From assembly GCF_029714405.1 (NCBI RefSeq), contig NZ_CP121650.1, positions 5,337,001-5,401,000 of the forward strand: a DNA stretch of 64,000 nucleotides, written 5' to 3'. This document shows positions 54,329 through 63,601 of the stretch, piece by piece. The notes under the pieces were generated by a model that did no database searches, was not told the DNA's origin, and saw nothing but the letters and a program-made list of their open reading frames with translations. Numbering within the stretch: position 1 is the stretch's first letter; the number at the start of each line of letters is the position of its first letter. The position numbers and the translations under genes were made by a program. This DNA is from Bradyrhizobium sp. CB82 (lineage in GTDB: Bacteria > Pseudomonadota > Alphaproteobacteria > Rhizobiales > Xanthobacteraceae).

Positions 54329-55093
54329 CTACCTCGTCCGCGGCTGGATCGGGAAATCATAGGCTGCCCCGCCCGCCCCCGGCAGGGAAAAATGCCACCA
54401 CTCCTTCGAATAGTTCACAAAGCCTTGCCGGGCCATCGCAGCGACCAGCCGCTTGCGCCAGGCGCGCTGATCGGCCGTGATCGACGGTGCAGCGGTATGG
54501 CCCTTCGCATCCGTGCAGTCATAGCCGGTGCCCATGTCAACGCTGCCTTCGGGCGCCCTGGCCTCGACCGGCGCCGTGCAGTCGCCATAGGCCTTCGCGG
54601 GATCGTATTTGGCGGAGTTGCCGGCCTTGAGATCGACGAGCGTCAGATCGAGCGCCGCCCCGGTGGAATGCTGCGAGCGGCTCGCGATGTAACCGAGCCG
54701 AAACAGCTCGGTCTTCGGAATCCTGGGATTGTAGCGCCGCTCGGCCGCCGGCTCCCGGCCGTTCTGCGCCCACGCCACCATATCGAGCGACGCGCGCACC
54801 GGCCGGTAGCAATCGAACATCTTCAGCGAGAGACTTTGGCTGGCGAGCTCCTGCTGGATCGCCTTCAGCCGCAGCCCCACCTCCCGCTTCACCACGCATT
54901 CGCCGGCGCCGTAACCGCTCAGCCGATGGCCGGTGAAGTTATTTGACGTCGCGTAGCGGATGTCCTGGATGATGGTGGGATCGATGTCGCGCAGGTAGAC
55001 GAAGCCGCCGGGGAGCAATTGGGCGTGAGCGGCCGAACTGATCGCCATCAATACAATCGCAATTCGAATTGATTTCACGAGATACATCCACAT
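54329..55093 (-). CDS. Periplasmic D-alanyl-D-alanine dipeptidase (VanX/DdpX-like)
   Basis: A 254-aa protein with a signal peptide (YLVKSIRIAIVLMAISSAAHA, then QLLPGG). The peptidase M15D motifs are SQHSTGAALDLTLVD (the SxHxxGxAxD zinc site) and KEWWHF near the end, with YRPVRA before. It cleaves D-Ala-D-Ala, recycling wall peptides in bacteria without vancomycin resistance. Two Met codons near the start (55093, 55087) are both possible. Not evidence of a resistance cluster: no VanH or VanA neighbours. Confidence 0.88.
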   Translation of the reverse strand: MWMYLVKSIRIAIVLMAISSAAHAQLLPGGFVYLRDIDPTIIQDIRYATSNNFTGHRLSGYGAGECVVKREVGLRLKAIQQELASQSLSLKMFDCYRPVRASLDMVAWAQNGREPAAERRYNPRIPKTELFRLGYIASRSQHSTGAALDLTLVDLKAGNSAKYDPAKAYGDCTAPVEARAPEGSVDMGTGYDCTDAKGHTAAPSITADQRAWRKRLVAAMARQGFVNYSKEWWHFSLPGAGGAAYDFPIQPRTR

Positions 55094-55100
55094 TTCCCGT

Positions 55101-55221
55101 CGTCATTCCACATTGCGCCATTGCGATGGGATGGTCCGAAGGCCCAGACTCGGAATCTCGAGATTCCCCAATGCGCAACCGCGCATTGGGGTTCGATGTT
55201 TCGCATCGGCCCGGAATGACG
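55101..55221. repeat. Dispersed palindromic repeat between ddpX-like gene and pyrB
   Basis: Outer arms CGTCATTCC (55101-55109) and GGAATGACG (55213-55221), with an inner perfect palindrome GGAATCTCGAGATTCC and a second inner hairpin (CAATGCGC / GCGCATTG). The pattern matches a family that recurs in Bradyrhizobium intergenic DNA. Confidence 0.75.
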
Positions 55222-55306
55222 ACAAGGTTACAGATCAGGGGATAACCCACTTCCTCAGCTTTGGCCCTTGCTCCCCTCAGCATCCGCGCCTATAGCTCTG
55301 CCTTTA

Positions 55307-56254
55307 ATGACATCGAAATCGACCTTCGTCCTCGGTCACCGGCATTTGCTGGGTATCGAGGGCCTTTCCGCTGCCGATATCACCGGCCTCCTCGACCTGT
55401 CCGAAGAATATGTCGAGGTGAACCGCCAGGTGGACAAGAAGCGCACCGTCCTGCGTGGACGGACGCAGGTGAACCTGTTCTTCGAGGCCTCCACCCGCAC
55501 CCAATCCTCGTTCGAACTCGCGGGCAAACGCCTGGGCGCCGACGTCATGAACATGTCGGTCTCCTCCTCGTCCATGAAAAAGGGCGAGACGCTGATCGAT
55601 ACCGCGGTGACGCTGAACGCCATGCACCCGGATATCCTGGTGGTCCGGCATCACGCTTCCGGCGCGGTGGAACTTCTGGCCCGCAAGGTTGACGGTTCCG
55701 TGATCAATGCCGGCGACGGAGCTCACGAGCATCCGACGCAAGCTTTGCTGGATGCACTCACCATCCGCCGCAACAAGGGCCGGATCGAGGGACTGGTGAT
55801 CGCGATCTGCGGCGATGTGCTGCATTCGCGCGTCGCCCGCTCCAACATCATCCTGCTCAACACCATGGGCGCCCGCGTCCGCGTCGTCGGGCCTTCCACG
55901 CTGCTGCCGCCCGGTATCGAGCGGATGGGCGTCGAGGTCGCACGCGACATGCGCGCGGGCCTCGAGGGCGCTGATATCGTCATGATGCTGCGGCTCCAGC
56001 GCGAGCGCATGAACGGCTCCTTCGTGCCGTCGTCCAGCGAGTACTTCAACTATTTCGGTCTCGACCAGAAGAAGCTCGCCTACGCAAAACCCGATGCGCT
56101 GGTGATGCATCCCGGCCCCATGAACCGCGGCGTCGAGATCGATACCGCGGTCGCCGACGGCGCGCAGTCCCTGATCCGCGAACAGGTGGAGATGGGCGTG
56201 GCCGTGCGCATGGCGGTGCTGGAAGCGCTCGCCCGTAACCTGCCGAACGCGTGA
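55307..56254 (+). CDS. pyrB: Aspartate carbamoyltransferase catalytic subunit
   Basis: A 315-aa Pyr[21 protein letters not shown] (carbamoyl-phosphate site), [23 protein letters not shown] and [12 protein letters not shown]. It makes carbamoyl aspartate in pyrimidine synthesis. Start [10 protein letters not shown] chosen as the first Met with a normal N-terminus. Its stop overlaps the dihydroorotase start (TGATG), so the two are coupled. Confidence 0.96.
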   Translation: MTSKSTFVLGHRHLLGIEGLSAADITGLLDLSEEYVEVNRQVDKKRTVLRGRTQVNLFFEASTRTQSSFELAGKRLGADVMNMSVSSSSMKKGETLIDTAVTLNAMHPDILVVRHHASGAVELLARKVDGSVINAGDGAHEHPTQALLDALTIRRNKGRIEGLVIAICGDVLHSRVARSNIILLNTMGARVRVVGPSTLLPPGIERMGVEVARDMRAGLEGADIVMMLRLQRERMNGSFVPSSSEYFNYFGLDQKKLAYAKPDALVMHPGPMNRGVEIDTAVADGAQSLIREQVEMGVAVRMAVLEALARNLPNA

Positions 56255-57561
56255 TGCCCATGCTGACCGACCGCCGTCCGATCCTGCTCGCCAACGCCCG
56301 CGTCGTCGATCCCTCCAGGGATTTTGACGGCATCGGCGACGTCCTGATCGCCGACGGCACCATCCGCGAGACCCGCCGCGGCATCGGCGCGGCCGGCGTT
56401 CCCGAGGGCACCGACATCGTCAACTGCTCCGGCATGATCGTGGCCCCCGGGCTGATCGACATGCGCGCCTTTGCAGGCGAGCCCGGCTTCAGCCACCGCG
56501 AGACGTTTGCCAGCGCGAGCCAGGCGGCGGCGACCGGCGGCATCACCACCATCATCTGCCAGCCAGACACCGCGCCCGTCATCGACAATTCGGCGACCGT
56601 CGACTTCGTGATGCGCCGCGCCCGCGACACCGCGATCGTCAACGTCCACCCGATGGCCGCACTGACAAAGGGCATGCGCGGCGAGGAGATGACCGAGTTC
56701 GGTCTTTTGAAAGCCGCCGGAGCGGTCGCCTTCAGCGACGGCGACAGAAGCGTCACCAACGCACAGGTGATGCGCTGGGCGCTGACCTACGCGCGCGATT
56801 TCGACGCGCTGATCGTGCATCACACCGAGGATCCCCACCTCGTCGGCGAAGGCGTCATGAACGAGGGCGAGTTCGCGACCCGCCTTGGCCTGATGGGCAT
56901 TCCGAGCGCGGCGGAGGCCGTGATGCTGGAGCGCGACATGCGCCTCGTCGCGCTCACCGGCGGGCGCTATCACGCGGCCTCGCTCTCCTGCATCGACTCG
57001 CTCGATATTCTGAAACGCGCCCGCGATGCCGGTCTTGCTGTCAGCGCCTCGGTCTCGATCAACCATCTCGCGCTGAACGAGAACGATATCGGGCCGTACC
57101 GGACGTTCCTGAAACTATCGCCGCCGCTGCGCACCGAGGACGACCGCCGCGCGCTGGTTGCGGCCGTCGGCTCCGGCCTCGTCGACGTCATCATGTCCGA
57201 CCACAATCCGCGGGACGTCGAGGTCAAGCGCCTGCCGTTTGCCGAAGCGGCGTCCGGCGCGGTGGGCCTCGAGACCATGCTGTCGGCCGGCCTGCGGCTG
57301 GTGCATAATGGCGAGATGGAGCTGAAGACGCTGATCCGGGCGATGTCGACACGGCCGGCCGAGCTGCTCGGTCTGCCCGGCGGCACGTTGCGCGCCGGCG
57401 CGCCGGCCGACGTCATCGTGATCGACGCCGACACGCCCTGGGTGCTCGATCCCGCCGACCTCAAATCGCCCTGCAAGAACACGCCGTTCGACGAAGCCCG
57501 CTTCTCGGGACGGGTGGTGCGCACCATCGTCGGCGGGCGGACGGTGTTCGAGCATGTCTAG
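56254..57561 (+). CDS. pyrC: Dihydroorotase-like PyrC, HxH motif absent (PyrC'-type)
   Basis: A 435-aa amidohydrolase-fold protein. Where active class I dihydroorotases read DxHxHxR, this reads GLIDMRAFAGEPG (residues ~67-79), so the two metal-binding His are replaced. Later elements remain: ALIVHHTEDPHL, GGRYHAASLSC and VIMSDHNPRDVEV. In Pseudomonas a comparable PyrC' is catalytically dead but needed for PyrB assembly; the coupling to pyrB fits that role. If so, a separate active dihydroorotase should exist elsewhere in the genome. ATG 56254 overlaps the pyrB TGA; ATG 56260 is an alternative. Confidence 0.88.
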   Translation: MPMLTDRRPILLANARVVDPSRDFDGIGDVLIADGTIRETRRGIGAAGVPEGTDIVNCSGMIVAPGLIDMRAFAGEPGFSHRETFASASQAAATGGITTIICQPDTAPVIDNSATVDFVMRRARDTAIVNVHPMAALTKGMRGEEMTEFGLLKAAGAVAFSDGDRSVTNAQVMRWALTYARDFDALIVHHTEDPHLVGEGVMNEGEFATRLGLMGIPSAAEAVMLERDMRLVALTGGRYHAASLSCIDSLDILKRARDAGLAVSASVSINHLALNENDIGPYRTFLKLSPPLRTEDDRRALVAAVGSGLVDVIMSDHNPRDVEVKRLPFAEAASGAVGLETMLSAGLRLVHNGEMELKTLIRAMSTRPAELLGLPGGTLRAGAPADVIVIDADTPWVLDPADLKSPCKNTPFDEARFSGRVVRTIVGGRTVFEHV

Positions 57562-57659
57562 CGTAGCGTTTTCAAGCGAAGTGGATCCCGGCTCGCGTCA
57601 AGAACACGCGTCAGGACGAATCCATGCGCGGGAAATATGTCGGGCACGGAGATGCGGCG

Positions 57660-58256
57660 ATGGGACTTGAAGCTTTCCTCCCCGTGGCCTTCGCCATCGG
57701 CTACCTGCTCGGCTCGATTCCGTTCGGCCTTATCCTGACGAAACTAGCCGGCACGCAGGATCTACGCTCGATCGGCTCCGGCAATATCGGCGCCACCAAC
57801 GTGCTCCGCACCGGCCGCAAGGGGCTTGCAGCGGCAACACTGCTGCTCGACGCCCTGAAGGGTACTGCGGCGGTTGTGATCGCGGGTTACATCGCCGGTC
57901 CCAACGCGGCGATGCTCGCCGGCCTCGGCGCCTTCCTCGGCCACCTGTTTCCGGTCTGGCTCAAGTTCAAAGGCGGCAAGGGCGTCGCGGTCTATATCGG
58001 CATCCTGCTCGGGCTATTCTGGCCAGGCGCGCTGTTCTTCTGCCTGCTCTGGCTCGCGACCGCCTTCACCACGCGCTATTCCTCGCTCTCGGCGCTGGTG
58101 GCGGCCTTCGTGACGCCGATCTTCCTCTGGTGGTTCGGCCACCTCGCGCTCGCCTCGCTGTCCGCGGTGCTGACGCTGCTGCTGTTCTACATGCACCGCG
58201 AGAACATCAAGCGGTTGCAATCGGGCAGCGAGAGCCGGATCGGCCAGAAGTCTTAA
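57660..58256 (+). CDS. plsY: Acyl-phosphate glycerol-3-phosphate acyltransferase PlsY
   Basis: A 198-aa five-helix membrane protein: [45 protein letters not shown] (motif 1), [21 protein letters not shown] (motif 2) and [14 protein letters not shown] (motif 3). It starts phospholipid synthesis by acylating glycerol 3-phosphate. GGAG lies 8 bases before the ATG at 57660. Confidence 0.95.
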   Translation: MGLEAFLPVAFAIGYLLGSIPFGLILTKLAGTQDLRSIGSGNIGATNVLRTGRKGLAAATLLLDALKGTAAVVIAGYIAGPNAAMLAGLGAFLGHLFPVWLKFKGGKGVAVYIGILLGLFWPGALFFCLLWLATAFTTRYSSLSALVAAFVTPIFLWWFGHLALASLSAVLTLLLFYMHRENIKRLQSGSESRIGQKS

Positions 58257-58395
58257 ACCCGGAAAAAGTACGGATACCGACGCGGCTCTTCCGCATTATA
58301 TTCCAATTCCTGTTCGCAACTCTTGCCAAGAGTGGCAAACGAGTTCCATGCCTGTCATCCTCGGGATGACAATGGCGTTATCCGGTTTGCGTCCG

Positions 58396-59607
58396 ATGAG
58401 CGAGAAGACCGACGTCACGCATGAACGACCGACTCTGCGCAGCGCCGCCGATGCGCCCGCGCAAGTCTACGGCACCGCCGCGAGCCGCCTGCTCTCTGCG
58501 ACGAACATCTGGTCAAGCGCGCCTGAACCGCCCGTTGCGGAAGCGCCCGTTGCAAAGCCGCCGCGCGCCCGCGAAGAAATCGCGCAACCGGTCCGGCCTC
58601 TCGAGCGACCGGCCCCTGCGCCAGCCGAAGCGGCTGCGCGTCCCTCCACCCATTGGCCGCCGCGAAAATTGTCACTGGCGCTGCAGGGCGGCGGCACCTT
58701 TGCCGCTTTCACCTGGGGCGTGCTGGAGCGGCTGCTGGAAGAGCCGGGAATCGAATTCGACACCATCAGCGGCGCCAGTGCGGGCGCAATCAACGCGCTG
58801 CTGGTCGCCTGCGGCCTTGCCGAGGGCGGCCGCGAGGGCGCGCGGGCCCGCCTCGACCGGTTCTGGGTGCGGCTGATGCATGAGGCCTCGTTCCGCTCAC
58901 TGATGCTGATCGGCGGCTTTTCGCCGGCGGGAAGCTCCGTGGCATTCGGGCCAACGCTGCGCTCCGGCCATTTCGATCCGCTCGATCTCGATCCGCTGCG
59001 GCAGGCGCTGTCGCGCGACATCAATTTCGCGGCGCTGCTAGCCAAGCCCTGCCCGAAACTTCTCATCGCTGCGACGCGAATCCGCGACGGGCACCAGCAG
59101 GTGTTTTCGAACGACGCGATCACCGCCGACGTCGCGCTGGCCTCGACCTGTCCGCCGCTGGTGCATTGCGCCATCGAGATCGAGGGCGAGGCCTATTGGG
59201 ACGGCGGCTATGGCGGCAATCCACCGCTGGTGCGTCTGGTGCAGGCGTCGCGCGCGTCCGACGTGCTGGTTGTCCAGGTGACGCCCTCGCGCGACGGCTA
59301 CGTGCCGATCACGCTGGCCGCGATCGACCGCAGGCTCGACCAGATCGCGGCCAACGCCGCGCTCAACGCCGAGATCGCCGCGGTGGAATGGGCACGCGCC
59401 AGCTCCGCACCCGCGCTGCGGCTGTTCCGGATCGCGGCGGAGGACGAGATCGAGGGTCTGGCGCAGCGCTCAACGACCGATCTCGGCCGCGGCTTCATCC
59501 GCCTGTTGCATCGAAGCGGCCGCACCGCCGCCGAGCGCTGGCTGCGGCAGGAGACGCGCGGCGAGACGTCCGTTCAGCGCACGCCCGCCGAGCCCGCCTT
59601 AGTGTGA
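58396..59607 (+). CDS. Patatin-like phospholipase
   Basis: A 403-aa protein. A Pro/Ala-rich low-complexity region fills residues ~40-88. The patatin domain follows with the oxyanion loop LQGGGTFAAFTWG, nucleophile Ser128 in GASAG and Asp269 in the DGG of AYWDGGYGGN, so the catalytic dyad is intact. It probably hydrolyses phospholipids or related esters; no signal peptide. Follows plsY, fitting lipid turnover. Its last 9 bases overlap the convergent amidase gene. Confidence 0.87.
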   Translation: MSEKTDVTHERPTLRSAADAPAQVYGTAASRLLSATNIWSSAPEPPVAEAPVAKPPRAREEIAQPVRPLERPAPAPAEAAARPSTHWPPRKLSLALQGGGTFAAFTWGVLERLLEEPGIEFDTISGASAGAINALLVACGLAEGGREGARARLDRFWVRLMHEASFRSLMLIGGFSPAGSSVAFGPTLRSGHFDPLDLDPLRQALSRDINFAALLAKPCPKLLIAATRIRDGHQQVFSNDAITADVALASTCPPLVHCAIEIEGEAYWDGGYGGNPPLVRLVQASRASDVLVVQVTPSRDGYVPITLAAIDRRLDQIAANAALNAEIAAVEWARASSAPALRLFRIAAEDEIEGLAQRSTTDLGRGFIRLLHRSGRTAAERWLRQETRGETSVQRTPAEPALV

Positions 59608-60840
59608 CGTCACGAGTGCGTTCTCGAGGAACCGCGCGGCGGCCAGCGCGCCCGCATCATTGCCGAAGCGCGCGATCACCTGCACGCCGACTGGTAAGCC
59701 CTCGACCTTGAGGGCCGGCACATTGACGCAAGGATTGCCCATCAGCGTCCAGAGCCGGTTGTAACGGGCATCGCCAGTGGTCGAGAGGCCCTTCGGGGCG
59801 GTGCCCGGCGCGGAATAGGTCAGGAGCACGTCAACGCCCTCAAAGACCTCGCCGAGCTCGCGGCGACCGCGACGGCCGATCCGACGCGCCTCGTCATATT
59901 GCGACGGCGTGAGCCCGACAGTCTCGTCGAGATTGGCGCGCAGCATCGACGCGATCTCGTCATGGCGCTCTGAGAATTCCCAAGCGAGCGCGCCATGCGC
60001 CTCAAAGTCCATGATCATCGGATGAATGCGCCAGGCCTCGCGCACCATCTCCGGCAGGTCGATGGTTTGGACACTGGCGCCGGCGCGCTCCGCCGCCTTG
60101 ATCGCGGCCGCGAGCCCCTGCTCGGCTGCAGGCTCGACGGCTCCGGCAAACTCCTGTCGGACAACGCCGATGCGCGGCGATTTGGCGACGCCAATGTCGG
60201 AGAATTCAGCACGCCGCGTCATCGCAAACAATCCGCGCGCGACGTCCTCGACGCCGGCACCGAACAACCCCACCGTATCGAGCGCCCACGAGAAGCATTT
60301 GACGCCCACCGTCGGCAGCAGGCGGAACGACGGCTTGATCGCGGCAACCCCGCAATAGGCCGCGGGCCGGATCACCGAACCGCCGGTCTGGGTGCCCAGC
60401 GCCAGCGGGATCATGCCGGCAGCGACGGCAGCCGCCGAGCCCGCGGAAGATCCGCCCGGCGTGTGACCGGGATTGTGGGGATTGAGCGTCACGGTCGGAT
60501 CGCGCGAGGCAAACGCCGTCGTCGTGGTCTTGCCAATGATGGTCGCGCCCGCGCGCCTCAGCATCATCACGACCGGCGCGTCCGCGCGCGGCTGCCAGCC
60601 GCGATAGATCGACGACCCCATCTCGGTCGGGAAATCCGCGGTATCGATGATGTCCTTGATGCCGACCGCGATGCCGCGCAGGGGTCCTTTTGCCGCCGCC
60701 CTCGCCGACTGGGCGTGGCAGACGAAAGCCCGGACATCCTTCTCCCGTGCCTCGATCGCCTCCAGTGACTGCGCGATGGCAACGTCCGGCAAGAGCTCGC
60801 CCTTCTCAATGCGGCGCTGGAGGTCGGCGAGCGAGATCAT
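59599..60840 (-). CDS. Amidase-signature family protein
   Basis: A 413-aa amidase-signature protein with GIAVGIKDIIDTADFPTEMGS (Lys), HTPGGSSAGSAAAVAAGMIPLALGTQTGGSVIRPAAYCG (Ser-cisSer) and NRLWTLMGNPCVNVPALKVEGLPVGVQVIAR. Related to GatA but the tRNA-linked features and position in the gat operon are absent; a carbon-nitrogen hydrolase of unknown substrate. Start MISLADLQRR chosen. Convergent and overlapping with the patatin gene. Confidence 0.88.
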   Translation of the reverse strand: MISLADLQRRIEKGELLPDVAIAQSLEAIEAREKDVRAFVCHAQSARAAAKGPLRGIAVGIKDIIDTADFPTEMGSSIYRGWQPRADAPVVMMLRRAGATIIGKTTTTAFASRDPTVTLNPHNPGHTPGGSSAGSAAAVAAGMIPLALGTQTGGSVIRPAAYCGVAAIKPSFRLLPTVGVKCFSWALDTVGLFGAGVEDVARGLFAMTRRAEFSDIGVAKSPRIGVVRQEFAGAVEPAAEQGLAAAIKAAERAGASVQTIDLPEMVREAWRIHPMIMDFEAHGALAWEFSERHDEIASMLRANLDETVGLTPSQYDEARRIGRRGRRELGEVFEGVDVLLTYSAPGTAPKGLSTTGDARYNRLWTLMGNPCVNVPALKVEGLPVGVQVIARFGNDAGALAAARFLENALVTSH

Positions 60841-60944
60841 GGCAAAAATCCTTCTTGTAGGGAGCGCTTTTAGCATCGCAAGTCAGTCGCGCAAGCGCAG
60901 CGCCCTGTTGCCCACGCGCCCAGGTTGTTCCATGCTGCGAACGC

Positions 60945-60959
60945 AAGGAGACGCCGTTG
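60945..60959 (+). promoter_or_regulatory. Ribosome-binding site and TTG start of dprA
   Basis: AAGGAG (60945-60950), 6 bases, then TTG at 60957. No ATG or GTG in frame nearby gives a normal DprA N-terminus, so the spacing decides a TTG start. Confidence 0.7.
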
Positions 60960-62075
60960 GACGCCATCAACTCGACGACCGAACTGACCGAAGCCGACAG
61001 GATCGACCGCTTGCGCCTGATCCGCTCGGACAATGTCGGCCCGCGCACCTTCCGCTCGCTGGTCGATCACTTTGGCAGCGTGCGCGCTGCGCTGGAGCGA
61101 CTGCCCGACCTCGCGCGCCGCGGCGGCGCGGCCCGGTCGGGGCGCATCCATTCCACTGACGAGGCCAAGGCCGAGCTTGCGGCAAGCCGGAAACTCGGCG
61201 TCAGCTGGCTCGCACCCGGCGAGGACGGCTATCCCTCGCGGCTGGCGACGATCGACGACGCGCCGCCGTTGCTCGCGGTGCGCGGCCACGCCGCCAGCTT
61301 GATGCGACCGATGATCGCAATCGTCGGCTCGCGCAACGCCTCCGGCGCCGGGCTGAAATTTGCAGGCCAACTCGCGCGCGAACTTGGCGAGGCCGGCTTC
61401 GTGATCATCTCGGGCCTCGCGCGCGGCGTCGATCAGGCCGCACATCGCGCGAGCATCGCAAGCGGCACGGTCGCCGTGCTCGCCGGCGGCCATGACTGCA
61501 TCTACCCACCCGAGCATGAGGTTCTGCTCGCCGCGATCCTCGACCAGGACGGCGCTGGGATCTCCGAGATGCCGCTCGGCCACGAGCCGCGCGCCTGCGA
61601 TTTTCCCCGCCGCAACCGCCTGATCTCTGGCGCTTGCCTCGGCGTGGTCGTGGTCGAGGCCGCGCAGCGCTCGGGCTCGCTGATCACCGCGCGGATGGCG
61701 GCCGAACAGGGCCGCGAGGTCTTTGCCGTGCCGGGCTCGCCGCTCGATCCGCGCGCCGCCGGCACCAATGATCTGATCAAGCAGGGCGCAACGCTCGTCA
61801 CGGAGGCCGCCGATGTCATCAATGCGATTCAGCCGATCCTGGAACGCCCGGTGATGCATCCGGCCGGTGAGCCCGACAGCGAGCTCTTTGAAAGCGATCC
61901 GCAAGGACATGATCGCGATCAGATCACCGGGCTGCTCGGCCCTGCGCCGATCGGAATCGACGATCTCGTGCGGATGTCCGGCGCCTCGCCCGCGATCGTC
62001 CGCACCGTGCTGCTCGAACTCGAACTGGCCGGCCGGCTCGAGCGCCACGGCGGCGGCCTCGTTTCGCTGCTCTAA
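60957..62075 (+). CDS. dprA: DNA-processing protein DprA
   Basis: A 372-aa DprA. An N-terminal helix-hairpin-helix region precedes the Rossmann core with [57 protein letters not shown] and [21 protein letters not shown], then a C-terminal winged-helix domain ([40 protein letters not shown]). It binds incoming single-stranded DNA and loads RecA during transformation. Starts at TTG with a strong ribosome-binding site. Confidence 0.94.
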   Translation: MDAINSTTELTEADRIDRLRLIRSDNVGPRTFRSLVDHFGSVRAALERLPDLARRGGAARSGRIHSTDEAKAELAASRKLGVSWLAPGEDGYPSRLATIDDAPPLLAVRGHAASLMRPMIAIVGSRNASGAGLKFAGQLARELGEAGFVIISGLARGVDQAAHRASIASGTVAVLAGGHDCIYPPEHEVLLAAILDQDGAGISEMPLGHEPRACDFPRRNRLISGACLGVVVVEAAQRSGSLITARMAAEQGREVFAVPGSPLDPRAAGTNDLIKQGATLVTEAADVINAIQPILERPVMHPAGEPDSELFESDPQGHDRDQITGLLGPAPIGIDDLVRMSGASPAIVRTVLLELELAGRLERHGGGLVSLL

Positions 62076-62485
62076 CGATCGTTGCGCTCATCAAAGCGCG
62101 CCCGCGCCGCTTCGATCTGGGTCTGATGCTCCTTCGCCCACATCCCGAGCGCTTGCACCGGCCGACTCAGCCCGCGACCGAGATCAGTCAGCTCATAGTC
62201 CACGCGTGGCGGAATCGTCGGGAAGATCGTGCGCGTGACGAGCCCGTCGCGTTCCAGTCCGCGCAAGGTCAAGGTCAGCATCCGCTGAGAGATGCCCTTG
62301 ATCATGCGTTTGAGCTCGTTGAAGCGCTTTGGCCCGTCATCAAGCATCATGATCACGAACACGCTCCATTTGTCGCCGACGCGGGACAGGATCGACGCGA
62401 CGCCGCGGCAGTCGGCGTGATTGGGATCCGGCCGCTCCGGCAAGACAGGCAAATGGTTGTGTGTCGGTTCCAAAGATGTGCCCAT
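62072..62485 (-). CDS. HxlR-family transcriptional regulator
   Basis: A 137-aa HxlR winged-helix protein: [55 protein letters not shown] single Cys26 sits just before the DNA-binding core (HADCRGV), the position used by redox- or quinone-sensing members such as YodB. Divergent from an azoreductase gene, so it probably represses it until oxidants or quinones react with Cys26. Its stop overlaps the dprA stop region. Confidence 0.9.
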   Translation of the reverse strand: MGTSLEPTHNHLPVLPERPDPNHADCRGVASILSRVGDKWSVFVIMMLDDGPKRFNELKRMIKGISQRMLTLTLRGLERDGLVTRTIFPTIPPRVDYELTDLGRGLSRPVQALGMWAKEHQTQIEAARARFDERNDR

Positions 62486-62568
62486 GGCTCAAAAAAGTGC
62501 GTTCTTGCGGGAATTTCGGTGGTCACTCATGTAGCGCGGGTAACAAATCTATACCATAGGTGACCCAA

Positions 62569-63177
62569 ATGAAACTCCTCCATATCGACTCCAGTGTCCT
62601 CGGCCCCCACTCCGTCAGCCGGCAGGTCTCCGCCGCGATCGTCGCGCGGCTGCGCGAGGCAACGCCCGCACTCGAGGTTTCCTACCGCGACCTGACGCAG
62701 ACCCCTCTCGCGCATCTCACCGGCACGCATCTGGCGGCCGCGCAAGGCGCTCCCGCGCCAGCCGAGCTCGCCGCGGACCTCGCCACCAGCCAAGCCGTGC
62801 TTGACGAGTTCCTCGCCGCCGACACCGTCGTGATCGGCGCGCCCATGTACAATTTCACCATTCCGAGCCAGCTCAAGGCCTGGATCGACCGCATCTTGGT
62901 GGCGGGCAAGACCTTCCAATATGGCGCTAACGGTCCGCAAGGCCTCGCCGGCGGCAAGCGCGTGATCGTGGCGATCTCGCGCGGCGGTTTTTATGGCGCG
63001 GAAACGCCGTACGCCGCGGGCGAGCATCTCGAAACCTATTTGCGCTGGGTGTTCGGCTTTATCGGCATCACAAATCCGGAATTCATCTTCGCCGACGGCA
63101 TCCAGATTGGGCCCGAGTATCGTGAAAAGGCGCTGGCGGGCGCACTTCAGGCCGCAACGAGCCTGCAAGCAGCATAA
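62569..63177 (+). CDS. azoR: FMN-dependent NADH-azoreductase AzoR
   Basis: A 202-aa flavodoxin-fold Azo[72 protein letters not shown] and [18 protein letters not shown]. It reduces quinones and azo dyes by two-electron transfer, protecting against quinone stress. ATG 62569 used; a GTG 9 bases upstream is in frame. Divergent from the HxlR regulator. Confidence 0.94.
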   Translation: MKLLHIDSSVLGPHSVSRQVSAAIVARLREATPALEVSYRDLTQTPLAHLTGTHLAAAQGAPAPAELAADLATSQAVLDEFLAADTVVIGAPMYNFTIPSQLKAWIDRILVAGKTFQYGANGPQGLAGGKRVIVAISRGGFYGAETPYAAGEHLETYLRWVFGFIGITNPEFIFADGIQIGPEYREKALAGALQAATSLQAA

Positions 63178-63245
63178 GCGGGGCGCCAACGCCAACTGTC
63201 GCCGCCAAATGCCGGCGGCGGCAGCCGCGTCGGCGAGTCACGAAG

Positions 63246-63428
63246 CTAAAACCACATTCCCTGTATGCCGAGGATCACGGCGACGAGCGAGACGAACAGG
63301 CCGATACAGGAAAACAAGGCAACGACAACCAGTTGATGGCTGTCGGATTGCTTCGCGGGGATCGCGGATCGTTCGGTGTAAATGCGCGGTTCTGAAATCG
63401 AGGAAACAATGCGAGCTGCTTTCGGCAT
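63246..63428 (-). CDS. Small single-helix membrane protein (60 aa)
   Basis: A 60-aa protein, MPKAARIVSSISEPRIYTER then one hydrophobic helix (LVVVALFSCIGLFVSLVAVILGI) near the C-terminus. GAGGGAG precedes the ATG at 63428. Probably an inner-membrane peptide; function unknown. Longer frames upstream are not convincing. Confidence 0.6.
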   Translation of the reverse strand: MPKAARIVSSISEPRIYTERSAIPAKQSDSHQLVVVALFSCIGLFVSLVAVILGIQGMWF

Positions 63429-63601
63429 CACGGGCTCCCTCAAATGGGCCTTATGACCCCTGCCCGTAGAAATGTCTTTGCAACGCACGCCAAGGTTCAA
63501 CGCATCAAGTACACTTTTGAAATTACGTCCCACGGCTGAGGGAACCCGCCGGCGCAACCGGCTCTCGTCGCGCCGACCAGGTCAACTTTCACCTCATCTC
63601 A

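Noticed and set aside
52772..54946. A 724-codon open frame across the AidB-like gene and into the dipeptidase gene
   Set aside because: Runs antisense to two well-supported genes and through an intergenic repeat; protein is low-information.
54329..55093. VanX-like gene as part of a vancomycin-resistance cluster
   Set aside because: No VanH, VanA/B or two-component genes are adjacent; a lone periplasmic M15D dipeptidase is common in Gram-negatives.
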